From positions 47,633,916-47,697,915 of the forward strand of contig JALMGJ010000003.1 in NCBI GenBank assembly GCA_023362775.1: a stretch of 64,000 nucleotides of DNA, given 5' to 3'. Shown here in pieces: positions 12,712-24,700 of this stretch. Numbering within the stretch: the first letter of the stretch is position 1; each line of letters starts with the position of its first letter. The position numbers and the translations under genes are program-made. The notes beneath the pieces were generated by a model. That model was not told the DNA's origin, searched no databases, and was given only the letters and a program-made list of their open reading frames with translations. The stretch is from Charina bottae. Lineage: Eukaryota > Chordata > Lepidosauria > Squamata > Charinaidae.

Positions 12712-12829
12712 CAGTGTTTCTCAACCTTGGCAACTTTATGATGTGTGGACTTCAACCCATCATGCTGGCTGGGGAATTCTGGGAGTTGAAGTCCACACAT
12801 CATAAAGTTGCCAAGGTTGAGAAACACTG
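12712..12829. mobile_element. hAT-type palindromic MITE
   Basis: This 118-bp element starts CAGTGTTTCTCAACCTTGG and ends with its exact reverse complement. The arms pair for about 47 bp around a short centre containing CATGCTGGCTGGGG. The flanks ATCTAGGG (12704-12711) and CCCTAGGG (12830-12837) match at 6 of 8 positions, fitting the 8-bp hAT target duplication (nTCTAGAn-like). Related copies are at 29146-29215 and 44791-44870. Both arms share a CATAAAG variant where the other copies have CTTAAAG. Confidence 0.88.
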
Positions 12830-12837
12830 CCCTAGGG

Positions 12838-13682
12838 ACTAGCCGTTACCATTATTGGCAGTCATATAGGGGAAAATGAACCTTTCCCAGTCAAGGAAAG
12901 ACAAAATGGGGCTGGCTAGTCCATTCATCTAAGAGATGGCTTTTGATTTTTGCTATTTCCCATAACTAAAATGGAAACTCCAGCAACACTTTAGGGAAAA
13001 TGTTAATAATTATAAATAACCAATAGTACATATCATACAGATTTTACCAATTTAAGGTTTGTTTGCTTAAAACATCTTCCCCCTAACTTTCAGAAAACGG
13101 ACAATAAAATAGAGTTTATGCTTTGTACTTACATGTTGCTAAATATTCAACATTCAAGATCAATATTTTAAGACATTCTTCTCTAAGCAGGTGCCCTCCA
13201 GGTGTGTTGTGGATTCTGGGGAAATTGGTATTCCTAATACATCTGAGGGGTTTCAGGTTAGGGAAACTTGCTAAGATAAAGAAAATAATGTAAATTATTT
13301 TTGGGGGGGGGGGTAAAGGAAGCATCTTTTTTTTCCTGTATGTATGTTACAGGCTTCTGATGAATATTCTGTTGTAACAGAGGCTTGAACTAGTTACTGT
13401 CAACTTGCATTTTTATATTGCAGTTTTTTATTGCCAATCTGGGCCTCATCCAATGACATTTGATATCATTTTTCATTCAACAATAAATGTTATAGTCCTA
13501 TTAACTCTACCTCTTTTGTTTTCTTAATGTTTTCAATGATACTATATATTTTAAAGAAAGAGAATGTGAAATTAAGAGATTTTTTCAGAATAAAGAAGTC
13601 AACAATTTAACTTTATTTCTCTAACAGATAACCAGCTGGCAGAAGGCTAACGGACTTGAACATCAAAAGTTTATGCACGTAT
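12838..13682. other. unassigned intergenic DNA
   Basis: No gene is supported. A degenerate repeat-like segment near 13186-13270 (CCCTCCAGGTGTGTTG) distantly resembles 7590-7665. A G-run lies at 13304-13312. Confidence 0.5.
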
Positions 13683-13694
13683 ACTCATTCAATT
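13683..13694. repeat. left target-site duplication of the BovB insertion
   Basis: ACTCATTCAATT at 13683-13694 is repeated exactly at 16891-16902, immediately after the 3' tail of the BovB element. A perfect 12-bp copy fits target-primed reverse transcription and fixes both element ends. Confidence 0.92.
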
Positions 13695-16600
13695 CCCCTT
13701 CATGGATCACTGCCTTGTCGTGGCGAAGGGGCTTGCGTAACTCAATGAAGTCAGGTCAAGAAGAACAGGTCATGATGGAGAGTTCTGACAAAACGTGGTC
13801 CACTGGAGGAGGAAATGGCAAACCACTCCAGTATCCTTGCCAAGAAAACCCATGGACAGTATCAAAAGGCTAAAAGATATGACGCCGGAAGATGAGCCCC
13901 TCAGGTCGGAAGGTGTCCAAAATGCTACTGGGGAAGAGCGGAGGGCAATTCCGAGTAGCTCCAGAAACGGTGAAACGGCTGGGCCAAAGCCGAAAGGACG
14001 CTCAGTTGTGGATGTGTCTGGAAGTGGAAGGAAAGTCCGATGCTGTAAAGAACAATATTGCATAGGAACCTGGAATGTAAGAACTATGAATCAAGGTAAG
14101 CTGGATGTGGTCAAACATGAGATGACAAGATTGAACATCGACATATTGGGAATCAGCGAACTAAAATGGACAGGAATGGGCAAATTTAATTCAGGAGACC
14201 ATTATATATACTACTGTGGGCAAGAATCCCTTAGAAGAAATGGAGTAGCTCTCATAGTCAATAAAAGAGTGGGAAAGGCAGTGCTGGGGTACAACCTCAA
14301 AAATGACAGAATGCTTTCAGTTCGAATCCAAGGCAAACCATTCAACATCACAGTGATCCAAGTCTATGCCCCAACCACTGATGCCAAAGAAGCTGAAGTT
14401 GACCGGTTCTATGAAGACCTACAACACCTTCTAGAACTAACACCAAAAAAAGATGTCCTTTTCATCATAGGGGACTGGAATGCTAAGGTAGGAAGTCAAA
14501 AAATAACCGGAATAACAGGCAAGTTCGGCCTCGGAGTACAAAATGAAGCAGGGCAAAGGCTAATAGAGTTTTGTCAAGAGAACACGCTGGTCATAGCAAA
14601 CACTCTTTTCCAACAACACAAGAGACGACTCTACACATGGACATCACCAGATGGTCAATACCGAAATCAGATTGATTATATACTTTGCAGCCAAAGATGG
14701 AGAAGCTCTATACAATCAGCAAAAACAAGACCTGGAGCTGACTGTGGCTCAGATCATGAGCTTCTTATTGCAAAATTTAGGCTTAAATTGAAGAATGTAG
14801 AGAAAACCACTAGACCAATCAGGTATGACCTAAATCATATCCCTTATGAATATACAGTGGAAGTGAGGAATAGATTTAAAGGATTAGATCTGGTAGACAG
14901 AGTGCCTGAAGAACTATGGATGGAGGTTCGTAACATTGTACAGGAGGCAGCAACTAAAACCATCCCAAAGAAAAAGAAATGCAAGAAAGCAAAGTGGCTG
15001 ACTGATGAGGCTTTACAAATAGCTGAGGAAAGAAGGGAAGCAAAAGGCAAGGGAGAAAGGGAAAGATATAAACAACTGAATGCAGAATTCCAGAGAATAG
15101 CAAGGAGAGATAAGAAGGCCTTCTTAAATGAACAATGCAAAGAAATCGAGGAAAACAATAGAATGGGGAAGATTAGAGATCTCTTCAAGAAAATCGGAGA
15201 TATCAAGGGAACGTTTTGTGCAAAGATGGGCATGATAAAGGACAAAAAAGGCAGGGACCTAACAGAAGCAGAAGAGATTAAGAAGAGGTGGCAAGAATAC
15301 ACAGAAGAACTATACAAGAAAGATCTTAATATCCCTGATAAATACGATGGTGTGGTCACTGACCTTGAGCCAGACATCCTAGAGAGTGAAGTCAAGTGGG
15401 CCTTAGGAAGCATTACTAACAACAAAGCTAGCGGAGAAGACAGTATCCCAGCTGAGCTATTTAAAATCCTAAAAGATGATGCTGTTAAAGTGCTGCACTC
15501 AATATGCCAACAAATTTGGAAAACTCAACAGTGGCCACAGGATTGGAAAAGGTCAGTTTACGTTCCAATTCCAAAGAAAGGCAATGCCAAAGAATGTTCA
15601 AACTACCGTACAATTGCACTCATTTCACATGCCAGCAAGGTTATGCTCAAAATCCTACAAGCTAGGCTTCAGCAGCATGTGAACCGAGAACTACCAGAAG
15701 TGCAAGCTGGGTTTCGAAGAGGCAGAGGAACTACAGATCAGATTGCCAACATTCGCTGGATCATGGAAAAAGCAAGAGAGTTCCAGAAAAACATCTACTT
15801 CTGCTTCATTGACTACGCTAAAGCCTTTGATTGTGTGGATCACAACAAACTGTGGCAAATTCTTAAAGAGATGGGAGTACCAGACCACCTTACCTGTCTC
15901 CTGAGAAACCTGTATGCGGGTCAAGAAGCAACAGTTAGAACCGGACATGGAACAACCGACTGGTTCAAAATTGGGAAAGGAGTACGACAAGGCTGTATAT
16001 TATCACCCTGCTTATTTAACTTATATGCAGAGTACATCATGAGAAATGCCGGGCTGGATGAATCACAAGCCGGAGTTAAGATTGCCGGGAAAAATATCAA
16101 CAACCTCAGATATGCAGACGATACCACCCTAATGGCAGAAAGTGAAGAGGAACTAAAGAGCCTCTTGATGAGGGTGAAAGAGGAGAGTGCAAAAGCTGGC
16201 TTGAAACTCAACATTAAAAAAACCCAGATCATGGCATCTGGTCCCATCACTTCCTGGCAAATAGAAGGGGAAGAAATGGAAGCAGTGACAGATTTCATTT
16301 TCTTGGGCTCCAAGATCACCGCAGACGGTGACTGCAGCCATGAAATTAAAAGACGCTTGCTCCTTGGAAGGAAAGCTATGGCAAACCTAGACAGCATATT
16401 AAAAAGCAGAGACATCACCTTGCCGACAAAGGTCCGTATAGTTAAAGCTATGGTTTTTCCAGTAGCAATGTATGGCTGTGAGAGTTGGACCATAAGGAAG
16501 GCTGAGCGCCGAAGAATTGATGCTTTCGAGCTGTGGTGCTGGAGAAGACTCTTGAGAGTCCCTTGGACTGCAAGGAGGTCAAACCAGTCAATCCTGAAGG

Positions 16601-16890
16601 AAATCAACCCTGACTGCTCATTGGAAGGACAGATGCTGAAGCTGAAGGTCAAATACTTTGGCCACCTAATGAGAAGAGAGGACTCACTGGAAAAGACCCT
16701 GATGCTGGGAAGGACTGAGGGCAAAAGGAGAAGGGGACGGCAGAGGATGAGATGGTTAGATAGCATCACCGATGTAATGAACATGAATTTGAGTAAACTC
16801 CGAGAGACAGTGGAGGACAGGAAGGCCTGGCGTGCTATGGTCCATGAGGTCACGAAGAGTCGGACACGACTGAACGACTGAACAACAACA
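13695..16890 (+). mobile_element. full-length RTE-BovB LINE
   Basis: The element is about 3.2 kb: a short 5' leader beginning near CATGGATCACTGCCTTGTCG, one long ORF, and a minimal 3' end of only nine bases (AACAACAAC-type) after the stop codon. Perfect 12-bp target duplications (13683-13694, 16891-16902) bracket it. The near-absence of a 3' UTR beyond the ORF and the ACAACA-type tail are typical of BovB. Intact ends, uninterrupted ORF and perfect duplications point to a recent insertion. The truncated copy at 54.2-54.8 kb is close to it in sequence, whereas the 32.7-35.9 kb copy is a diverged relative. Confidence 0.95.
13795..16881 (+). CDS. BovB LINE endonuclease/reverse transcriptase, intact ORF
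   Basis: The frame is open for 1028 codons after a stop at 13786-13788. The position at 13795 is a GTG, and the first ATG in frame is at 13852 (1009 residues), the more likely start. Numbering from 13795: an APE-type endonuclease (about residues 88-330) keeps N94 in TWNVRT, E122 in ISELKW, D227 and N229 in GDWNAK, and D320-H321 in SDHELL. A linker rich in Lys and Arg follows (about 340-480). The reverse transcriptase (about 530-830) has NNKASGEDSIPAE, motif A FIDYAKAFD with D673, RQGCILSP, and YADD at 773-776. The C-terminal region (about 835-1028) has YGCESWTIRKAERR and LKVKYFGHLMRR and ends KSRTRLND. The protein would nick target DNA and copy its own RNA at the nick in the nucleus, and could also mobilise SINEs sharing its 3' end. 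No lesion is visible. One oddity is S550 where the second copy has G. Activity is inferred, not shown. Confidence 0.95.
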   Translation: MVHWRRKWQTTPVSLPRKPMDSIKRLKDMTPEDEPLRSEGVQNATGEERRAIPSSSRNGETAGPKPKGRSVVDVSGSGRKVRCCKEQYCIGTWNVRTMNQGKLDVVKHEMTRLNIDILGISELKWTGMGKFNSGDHYIYYCGQESLRRNGVALIVNKRVGKAVLGYNLKNDRMLSVRIQGKPFNITVIQVYAPTTDAKEAEVDRFYEDLQHLLELTPKKDVLFIIGDWNAKVGSQKITGITGKFGLGVQNEAGQRLIEFCQENTLVIANTLFQQHKRRLYTWTSPDGQYRNQIDYILCSQRWRSSIQSAKTRPGADCGSDHELLIAKFRLKLKNVEKTTRPIRYDLNHIPYEYTVEVRNRFKGLDLVDRVPEELWMEVRNIVQEAATKTIPKKKKCKKAKWLTDEALQIAEERREAKGKGERERYKQLNAEFQRIARRDKKAFLNEQCKEIEENNRMGKIRDLFKKIGDIKGTFCAKMGMIKDKKGRDLTEAEEIKKRWQEYTEELYKKDLNIPDKYDGVVTDLEPDILESEVKWALGSITNNKASGEDSIPAELFKILKDDAVKVLHSICQQIWKTQQWPQDWKRSVYVPIPKKGNAKECSNYRTIALISHASKVMLKILQARLQQHVNRELPEVQAGFRRGRGTTDQIANIRWIMEKAREFQKNIYFCFIDYAKAFDCVDHNKLWQILKEMGVPDHLTCLLRNLYAGQEATVRTGHGTTDWFKIGKGVRQGCILSPCLFNLYAEYIMRNAGLDESQAGVKIAGKNINNLRYADDTTLMAESEEELKSLLMRVKEESAKAGLKLNIKKTQIMASGPITSWQIEGEEMEAVTDFIFLGSKITADGDCSHEIKRRLLLGRKAMANLDSILKSRDITLPTKVRIVKAMVFPVAMYGCESWTIRKAERRRIDAFELWCWRRLLRVPWTARRSNQSILKEINPDCSLEGQMLKLKVKYFGHLMRREDSLEKTLMLGRTEGKRRRGRQRMRWLDSITDVMNMNLSKLRETVEDRKAWRAMVHEVTKSRTRLND

Positions 16891-16902
16891 ACTCATTCAA
16901 TT

Positions 16903-18332
16903 AAAAATAAACTAATATATCGGCACATGATACACTCCTAATTATGATTTCAAATTATGATCATAATTAATACAACCACTGTACTTAAATTATATGTCTC
17001 TGGTAATAGAAAACAATGGCCAGAAAAATGCACCTGAATGTGGTAGAAGGCTGAGAGATGTGAGGGTTTAATTGTCAAAGCTGGGTACATGCAGACATAT
17101 ACACAAAAGTAGAAGAATTCTGGAAAGTGGAGACCTTCAGACATGAGTCAGGCAATAAAAATGCTTCCACACATTTAAAAAGCCTTTTGTCACAATCCCC
17201 CAAACCAAAATTTTTATGTTTTCTTCTTTGCTTTACATCCCACTATTGCAAGGCTAATTATCATCTAAATGATATCAATTATTCCTGTGCCCTTCTATCT
17301 AGACCAAGCCGGATGTGTTCCAAATATGGCCACAACTAGATTATAGTGTGCAGAAAAATCAAAAGAATAATTATGTTTTAAGGGGTAATGGTATTCATTC
17401 CCACTCAGTTTGAATCACTAAACAAAAGCAGCAGTGTGGCCTATTCTAGGCAGCTGTGCTGAATAATAAAGATTTGGAGTCCTTTGTAGGCAGGAGGAAA
17501 AATAAGTCTTTGTCTACTTTACTTGGGATATTCTACCAAACACCCATGTGTAACTGTAAAGACATTTGGAGTTGCAGCAGGCTAAGGAAAGTTTGCACAG
17601 ATAAACAGAGTTATTCTAAATTTTGTGCCTACTGAGGAGTGAGTCACGAAGTGCTATTGCATTGCTTTTGAAAATATATATGCAAATCATCTCTCCATTA
17701 AATAAGCCTGTTGTATTTCTGAGGCTTTGTTAAGTCATATGAAAATGAGAATAGCAGATCATAAGGATATTCATCACCATTCTCCGAACAAGTGCAACAC
17801 TGGGGGCAGAACTATGTCAATTCACACCCTCTGTCTCCATTCTATTTTTACCTCTGGATCAGAAACTTTACTGTCTGAATGTTTATTGGTTGTACTTAAT
17901 CTGCCTTTTAACGATGAGATCTTGCATCATGAATGTGCACCTTATACCTAAAGCAGAATGCACAATCTACAACCTCTTCCAGTCTTGGATATATGGCCTT
18001 CGGAGGCCCTCATTTGCAATTCTGAATCTGTCCTGTTGATCACTTTGGCTTATGTCTAATTGTTGCGGGATTTTTTATTGTTTCTTTTGTTGGGCTTACC
18101 CAGCTACACCCAAAGGGCAGAACCAATTATATGTTTCTATAAGCAGAAGCAGTTTCTCTCAATGGGATAGAAAAAAAGGATTCCACTTCTCCATATGACT
18201 TCCATGTTCTCCATTGGATCAGATTTTTTTTAGTGCATGTGAAAAATAGTCATTGGGAGAAGAAAGAAAGGAGTGCCCATTGCAATGTCAGATCCTACCC
18301 ACATTTTTAATTGTGCACTATGAAGTATTGAA
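16903..18332. other. unassigned AT-rich intergenic DNA
   Basis: No gene or clear repeat is seen. Open frames are below 75 codons and lack domains. Confidence 0.55.
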
Positions 18333-18342
18333 TAATGTTTCA

Positions 18343-18656
18343 AAGCGGGGCACGACGGCTCAGTGGTTAAGATGCCAGGCTTGTTGATCGGAAGGGCGGC
18401 GGTTCGAGACCCGAGCGCCGCGTGACGGAGTGAGTTCCCCCACTTGCCCCAGCTCTTGCCAACCTAGCATGCAAATGCAAGTAGATCAATAGGTACCACT
18501 TCAGTGGGATGGTAACAGCGTTCCGCGCGTGTCATGCCGGCCACATGACCATGGAAGCGTCTTTGGACAGCGCTGGCTCTTCGGCTAAGAAACGGAGATG
18601 AGCACCGCCCCCTAGAGTCGGACACGAGTGTGCCAGGGAAAACCTTTACTTTACCT
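18343..18656 (+). mobile_element. tRNA-derived SINE with BovB-like 3' end (Sauria-SINE type), copy 1
   Basis: The tRNA-related head (GCTCAGTGGTTAAGATGCC, then the B-box-like GGTTCGAGACC) is followed by the body phrase AAATGCAAGTAGATCAATAGG, then CCTAGAGTCGGACACGA and a CCTTTACTTTACC tail. A perfect 10-bp target duplication TAATGTTTCA lies at 18333-18342 and 18657-18666. RNA polymerase III would transcribe such a unit, and a BovB enzyme would integrate it. It is not a functional tRNA gene. Confidence 0.92.
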
Positions 18657-18666
18657 TAATGTTTCA

Positions 18667-20990
18667 TTACCAAACAGATCTAGAGTTCTGTTGCATGAGA
18701 ATAACAGAGTATACTCTTTATCATGTCAAAGCATTCTTGGAATGAAATAGGCATGATCCTAAAGCTGACATAGAAACATTTGAACCATAAAGTTATAATT
18801 TAGCAAAAGAACCAATCTGGCATTTTGGTCACACTATTTCACAAGATACTGTAGATTCCTGGAATTGGAACAGTTTTGCTCATTTAAATAGATATAATAG
18901 TTAACCCTGACATGCTGATAATTTACACTTTTATGAGGAAGGTAAATTTCAAATATGTGATGTCATGTAACAAATTAGCATCCAATACAAGTCATAAGCA
19001 TGAAGCCATTGGAAGCTCAAATATTTTCTTTATAGACGAATTTCAGAGCCAAGTTTGAAAGACTACCTTTATTGGACTAAATGCAGAATATTGACAAACA
19101 AGCTTCCTGAATATAGGTTTTTTTTCAGAATCAATCACATTCTGACCTGCAGAGGAGTTTTCTGTATCCCTAAAGCTTGACTGTCAATATTCCAGCTTTA
19201 ACCCAATAAAAGGTATTATTTGAAACTTGACTCTACGTTTTGCCTCACCAATAATAAAGGCAAGTAATTAAAAATATTGAGTTAGCTAACAAGACGCTTA
19301 CTGAATTGTGATGCACTACAAACCACATTCTTTCCAAGTGATCTATTATATTGCTCCCTAAAACATACAATGGATACAAACAAAAAGAAATGTAAACTGG
19401 AGAAAGAAGGGGGAAAAGCAATTTCCAAAGATCCATTAAAGCATGAGATGCCATCCAACACTCTTTCCATTCTGTTCCTTGACATTTGCAGTAATGCAGG
19501 AAGACAGTCCCAGCAAGGATATTATTCAGAGGCAGCAATCGCTGAATACTTAACGCCATCTGGAGTGTTGACCTGAGAAATCTTGGTTCCAATATGCCTG
19601 TTGCAAAGGTAACAGGGAAATAAGATGTTTTGCATGGCTAATTTTTCTGGAATATAGTATGCTCAAAGTAGGGCTATCATATCTGACCTGCAAATATTGG
19701 GATGGCTGCTAGATGGCAGAAAATAGCTAGAGTTTAAAATGTCTCTTTGGTGCCATCAAGTGGTAGTCTGTTTTTGCAGCTCAAAAATAGTAGCCCTAAC
19801 TAATGGGCATTGTTGGGAAGCAGGGGAGACCCTTATTCAACAGAAAGGATCTTTTCCTCTTATAGGAGACTCATTTGTGCCACCATATGGAACCTGTTAT
19901 TACTTTTACAATGTATTTTCAGACACACATATACACCGGCACACACAATATTGATATAATTGAATTAGAACCATTAAAGCTGTGTCAGCATGTATGGCTG
20001 TTGCAAAACCAATGTTGCACTGTCAAACCACAAGCTCCACCCCTTTGTGACATCACATGCACATATGAAAGGGCAGAGCTTGTGTCACAACAGCGCAACA
20101 CTGTTTTCGTCATTTTGATGAAAACATGGGATACTGTAGGGCTGACAGATACTATGGATGTCTGATACTAGGTCTAGATTGGATTTTTTAAAAAATAGTA
20201 CAGGGTGTTTTGTGCCCAAGAATCCCAGCCTGTCTATATTCCCACTGTGATAGCTGTGATACCACAACTATGTTGGCTGTATCGCTTTTCCTTGTATTTT
20301 TCTTGTGATCAGCCAGAGAATGTGAACTTTGAGAACCTACTCAACTCCATTGTTACACAAAAACTAGAATAGGAGTTGCTAATTCAATTCCCTAATCCAG
20401 TAATTTCATGTAGATTCTTTTTGGGAAAATGTGGAGTCCCTAAAGGGGTCAATGCAATCAGTTTTGAATTAAAAAAAATATTCTTGGTTCAGGTCTTTAT
20501 CTGATTTCTACAAGTCCTGTGAACTCAGTGTTTATGATTTATTGGTATAGTTTGCTTGAAGTATAGGGTGTTTTTTTTTGAAGCTCTACAATTTTCCTAT
20601 CAGTTCTTACAGGCTGCAGTTATTTTATATTTCTTGATGTCTATATCTTGTGGTAGTGTGATTTTTAGGATGTAACTTTATTTGTCTCTGACTTAGAAAT
20701 TTATCTGAACTAGAATATCTTCATCCACTATAACCATTTGCCCTGTGTTTTAGCTTATGAATCTTATCCATTCTTTATTACTCAAACTAATTAACTCTTC
20801 AATTTTATCTCACACTCTAAACATTATAATTTCACTGAATTTTGAAATTCTTTCCTGTTTTAATCTGACATTATGCTTAAACAAGGTTTCCTTTTCTCTG
20901 CTACAATTTATTAGGTGCAAATTACAATATTTCACTTCCTGCCCAATCATGTTGCAAGACATTCTTTCTAAACAGGTAAGCAACAGTATT
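18667..20990. other. unassigned AT-rich intergenic DNA
   Basis: No supportable gene. Frames of up to 115 codons on both strands near 19245-19592 overlap each other and carry no recognisable domain. A short CA-rich tract is at 19922-19947. Confidence 0.55.
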
Positions 20991-20999
20991 TATTATTTA

Positions 21000-21110
21000 T
21001 TCAATTTATATCTTGCCTTTCTGTTTATACAGTGGTCTACGTGGCTAACAGCAATTAAAAATACAAACGATAAAGCATCTGAATAAAAGCAATACAAATA
21101 AAATCAAGGA
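21000..21110 (-). mobile_element. possible CR1/L2-type LINE tail
   Basis: The plus strand reads TTTATTATTTATTCAATTTATATCTTGCC, the reverse complement of the GGCGGGATATAAAT-TAAATAAATA style of LINE 3' end, followed by CTGTTTATACAGTGG and an AT-rich stretch. It is degenerate, so assignment is tentative. Confidence 0.4.
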
Positions 21111-21495
21111 AAAAAAATAAAATCAGTATAATTAAAATCAAAATAAGTGCAACTAACGTTGAAAAGCATGGTGAAAGAGTTGTTTGTTTGCTTGGGGGGT
21201 GCCATTTTCTTAAATACTGAGCAAAGGGTGAAACATACCTCCTTAGGGATTGAATTTTATAGCCTGGAAGACACACAGGAGAAGGCTCCCTCTGTATGTC
21301 CAAGAGCAGGGCTTTTGACCGAGGTGGAGATCTTCAAAATGTCACCTCCTGCTGATCTAAGTAACTGGGAAAGTTCATAGCAGGAATGGCATTTCTGCCA
21401 GATAGTCAGGACCTAAGCAGTTTAGGGCATTAACACTAGCATGTGTTGGATGATCAGGGGAGGCCTTGATTTTGATTTCAATGATGCTTTCCATG

Positions 21496-21661
21496 TCTAT
21501 GAAGGTTCTCAGTCATCCAGGTGGAATTGTCTGTAGCTTGAATCATGTCAACTGGATTTCTATTTTCTCAGTGGAAACGTTGGATAAGGATTGGATAAGG
21601 ATAAGGAGTGAAACGTTTCCACTGAGAAAATAGAAATCCAGTTGACATGATTCAAGCTACA
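21496..21661. mobile_element. palindromic Penelope/hammerhead-type insertion, copy A
   Basis: The insert is bounded by a 13-bp direct repeat GATGCTTTCCATG (21483-21495 and 21662-21674). Inside, 21531-21580 and 21613-21662 are perfect 50-bp inverted arms separated by about 32 bp containing GGATAAGGA repeats. The left side has an extra non-paired piece (TCTATGAAGGTTCTCAGTCA). The right arm contains GAGTGAAACGTTTCC, resembling the GAAAC half of a hammerhead core. The same element with a different centre is at 50988-51172. It has no coding capacity. Assignment to a Penelope-like 3' end is inference from the GAAACGTTT context and from the fragment at 43.7 kb. Confidence 0.8.
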
Positions 21662-21674
21662 GATGCTTTCCATG

Positions 21675-21790
21675 GACATTTTAATTGGTTGTATGTTTTT
21701 ATTGGATTGCTGTAAGCTGCTGTGAGTCTTTATTTATTCGGTGGCATACAACTAGAATGGATGGATGGATGGATGGATGGATGGATAAAT
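21675..21790 (+). repeat. LINE/SINE-like tail with (GGAT)n microsatellite
   Basis: TGTAAGCTGCTGTGAGTC followed by TTTATTTATTCGGTGGCATAC looks like a degraded L2/CR1-type 3' end. It runs into about six GGAT units at 21757-21785 and a short TAAATAAATAA tail. Confidence 0.5.
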
Positions 21791-24700
21791 AAATAATGCG
21801 TCTTCTTCTTTGGACACGTTGGCAGTCATAAGGGCACAGCCTTTCGGTCATGGCGCCTTTTGAGCATAATTCTTTCCGCAGAGAAGATTATTCAACTCCC
21901 GTTTAATTTTAGAAAGTTGACAATGACTCTTTTTATTTCAGTGGATGCTTGCAGACAGTTGCTTCACAAAGTTGCTATTATTTCATGGTAAGTTTTTAAA
22001 AGTACAGCAGCATGTTTTTTATCCATTCCCTGGGAACAAAAGAGTACCCCAAATATGAAATTAGCAGTCAAGAGACCATAAAAATGGATCTAGATTTTCT
22101 CCTACTGCTCCCCTGCCTTTTCCTCCCAAAACTCCAGTACTGTACAGGGTTCAGGTGACTACAATTTGGCCTTTTGCAGATTGTGTCCTCATCCCTAGTC
22201 CCTACAGATTTGGAAAAGAAATTTAACCTTGCCCAGTCCATATAGTGTGCTACTTCAGCCCTTGCAAGTTACCACATATGCGTTGTCACTGACACAATTT
22301 CATTCATGTTGCAGTTGAATCCTGTTACGGTAACGCTGGATACCACAAGGGGCAGTACTCACAGTTGGAAAAAGTTGTGAACAACTCCAATTTTCTTAAA
22401 GCCAGCAAATGAAATAGTTCTCTTTACTATTTTTATATCATTGTCACTCTTCCTCCTGATTATCCATTCTTTTAATCCTCCCACCCACCTGTCAGTTTCC
22501 CTTTTAATCTGATAATATCTTGCCCCTCTGAGCTACCCCTGGAACATTTCTTGGGATGCACATCTTTGTATTTTTTTTTTTTTAAAAAAGACTATTCTGA
22601 ATCCATATGAATTGCAGGATTAGCCTGATAATTAGCTCTGGTGTAAGGATGGTGTGGCTTTTACCTTATTTGCAGAATGTCTGGGAATCACAGAAGCTGA
22701 TGTCCAAGGAATCTGGAGGTCAATAAGAACCATTCAATAATAGTTATTTTGGAATAGACACATATTACTGTAAAGAATCTGTGGGAGTTTGGCAGCTTTA
22801 ATAAATGTAAATAAAATAATAAATACATCTAAATGGGGGTAAGCATACATAACAAACTACTTGCCCTGTTTCTAATCCAGCATATCAACGTGATGAGCAA
22901 GCCAACCACTTTTGTATTTCTTTTACGTTAGTAATGGACATGGCTTCCAAGGAATCAAATACTTAACATTAAAAAAAATCTCTCATGGGCATTTTAAAGT
23001 ATCATAGAGAAAGGAAAACAGTGAATAGAAGATCCTTTGTCTACTTTGTGAAATCTTCATCTTCAAGCAAAACTTAACCACCAAAATATTAGAATGCGTG
23101 CACAAAACGTCATTGTCTCTAAAACTAATTAGTGTTCTGCTGTCTAATGCCAAAGCCTACATGATGTCTTGACCTTTTTGCATTATTGTATCTGAGGTTG
23201 TGCCATAAAACAGGGGGAAGCACAAAGTGCCTCCAGGGAGGCTCAAAGGTTTACACTTTTAAGTAGTTCAAGTGAGGGGAACAATGTGGGCAGTGTATCA
23301 GCCTTCTTTAAAGATGCTCTTGATTAATCGTGGCTACAAGGAAAGTAATGCCACAACAAAGATCCGTAGAGACACATCTCAAGAATTGCTCACTTTTTCA
23401 AGGGGGTGCATCCAAATTTCAACATGCCATATAACTTTATATTTTAAAAAATACTGTGAAAATGGTGGTCGTCTTATACCCACTATAACCTTATCCAAAA
23501 ATGCACATTCGTGTATGAATACAAACATTTTCTTTTTGCTAACACTTCTAAACTGATCCAGCAGCTATGCTGAAGAGCAGAAATGTCTAAAATAAGTAAT
23601 GAAGTAATGCATCTGGTTTCAAATTGCCACTGAAACACGGGCAGCCAAATGTCCTGACCAGCATTAGTAGGATAAAGAAGCACTAGTAATTTACGTCTCA
23701 GCCAAATTCAGCAAAGAAAGACATCCAGATATTGTAAAGAATAAGAAAGATCCTTAGTAAGAATAAGTTTCTTAGAAAAAAGCCAGATATTCTACATCCT
23801 ACAGTTCCTGAGTTATTCAGTGGCTGGGTGCAACCCTTATGTTAAGTCATGGTTTGTTTATCCTGAGTTTGCAGACTAAGCCATAAGTGGCTGGATTCAC
23901 ATAAAAAGCCACCTGTAGCTAAGAATAATACTTTAACACTACTGTATGTTGAATCCCATTCTGTACAGTAAGCGGGGGGCTAAAAGCTGTCTATGGCCAT
24001 CGTAACTTCCACACTATAGTTTATTGCAGCTACAAGCTTTCATGGACTAGAGTTTACTGCATTAGATACACTGACTCTAATCCAAAAAGGGTCATGCAAT
24101 ACTATTTTTAGTTTTAAAAACACTGTAAGACACTTTGCCTTCCTTTTACCAGTAGTTACAGAACTGTAAATCTTTATGCCCATCATTTGTATGATTAAAG
24201 TCAGCTTTTCCTCATTTCAGCATTTGAGATCCCTGTGATCCATGGCTTTGGAAATTAAGACCTAGTTATAGTATTATTGACTTTCCAATGCAAACCTCAG
24301 CTTTCTCTTAGTCAGAATTAACCTCTCGGGTCAGAAAGGCTGAGACAGACCTAAACAAGAAGATAATATTTGCAATTATGTAATTCAGCAGGATCAAAAT
24401 TAAATATTTGTTAATTATAAAGAGTGTGCTAGTCATGTCAAACCCCACCTCCCTTTTCAGTGGTGTTGTCAGGGGAGTTAAGCCAGTCTTTTTTGCAGTT
24501 AGTTTTAAGACCATTAAATTATCCTCATTTGGAATATATTTGTAGAAGATTGCAGCCCATCTAAATTGACCCTGAAGGAAGACTTATTTCATTAATAGGC
24601 TGTCTTGTGCTAATGCATAAAGCTAGAAAAATATATCTATTAAATTTTTAATGTCCAAATGATGTTTCTGGCTTTCTTCTTAATTACAAAGCAAAATGAG

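Noticed and set aside
14844..15425. 193-codon minus-strand frame
   Set aside because: Also antisense to the BovB ORF, Ser/Leu-rich, with no recognisable domain.
15921..16853. 310-codon open frame on the minus strand
   Set aside because: Antisense to the intact BovB ORF, with no domain. Long antisense frames are common opposite such coding sequences.
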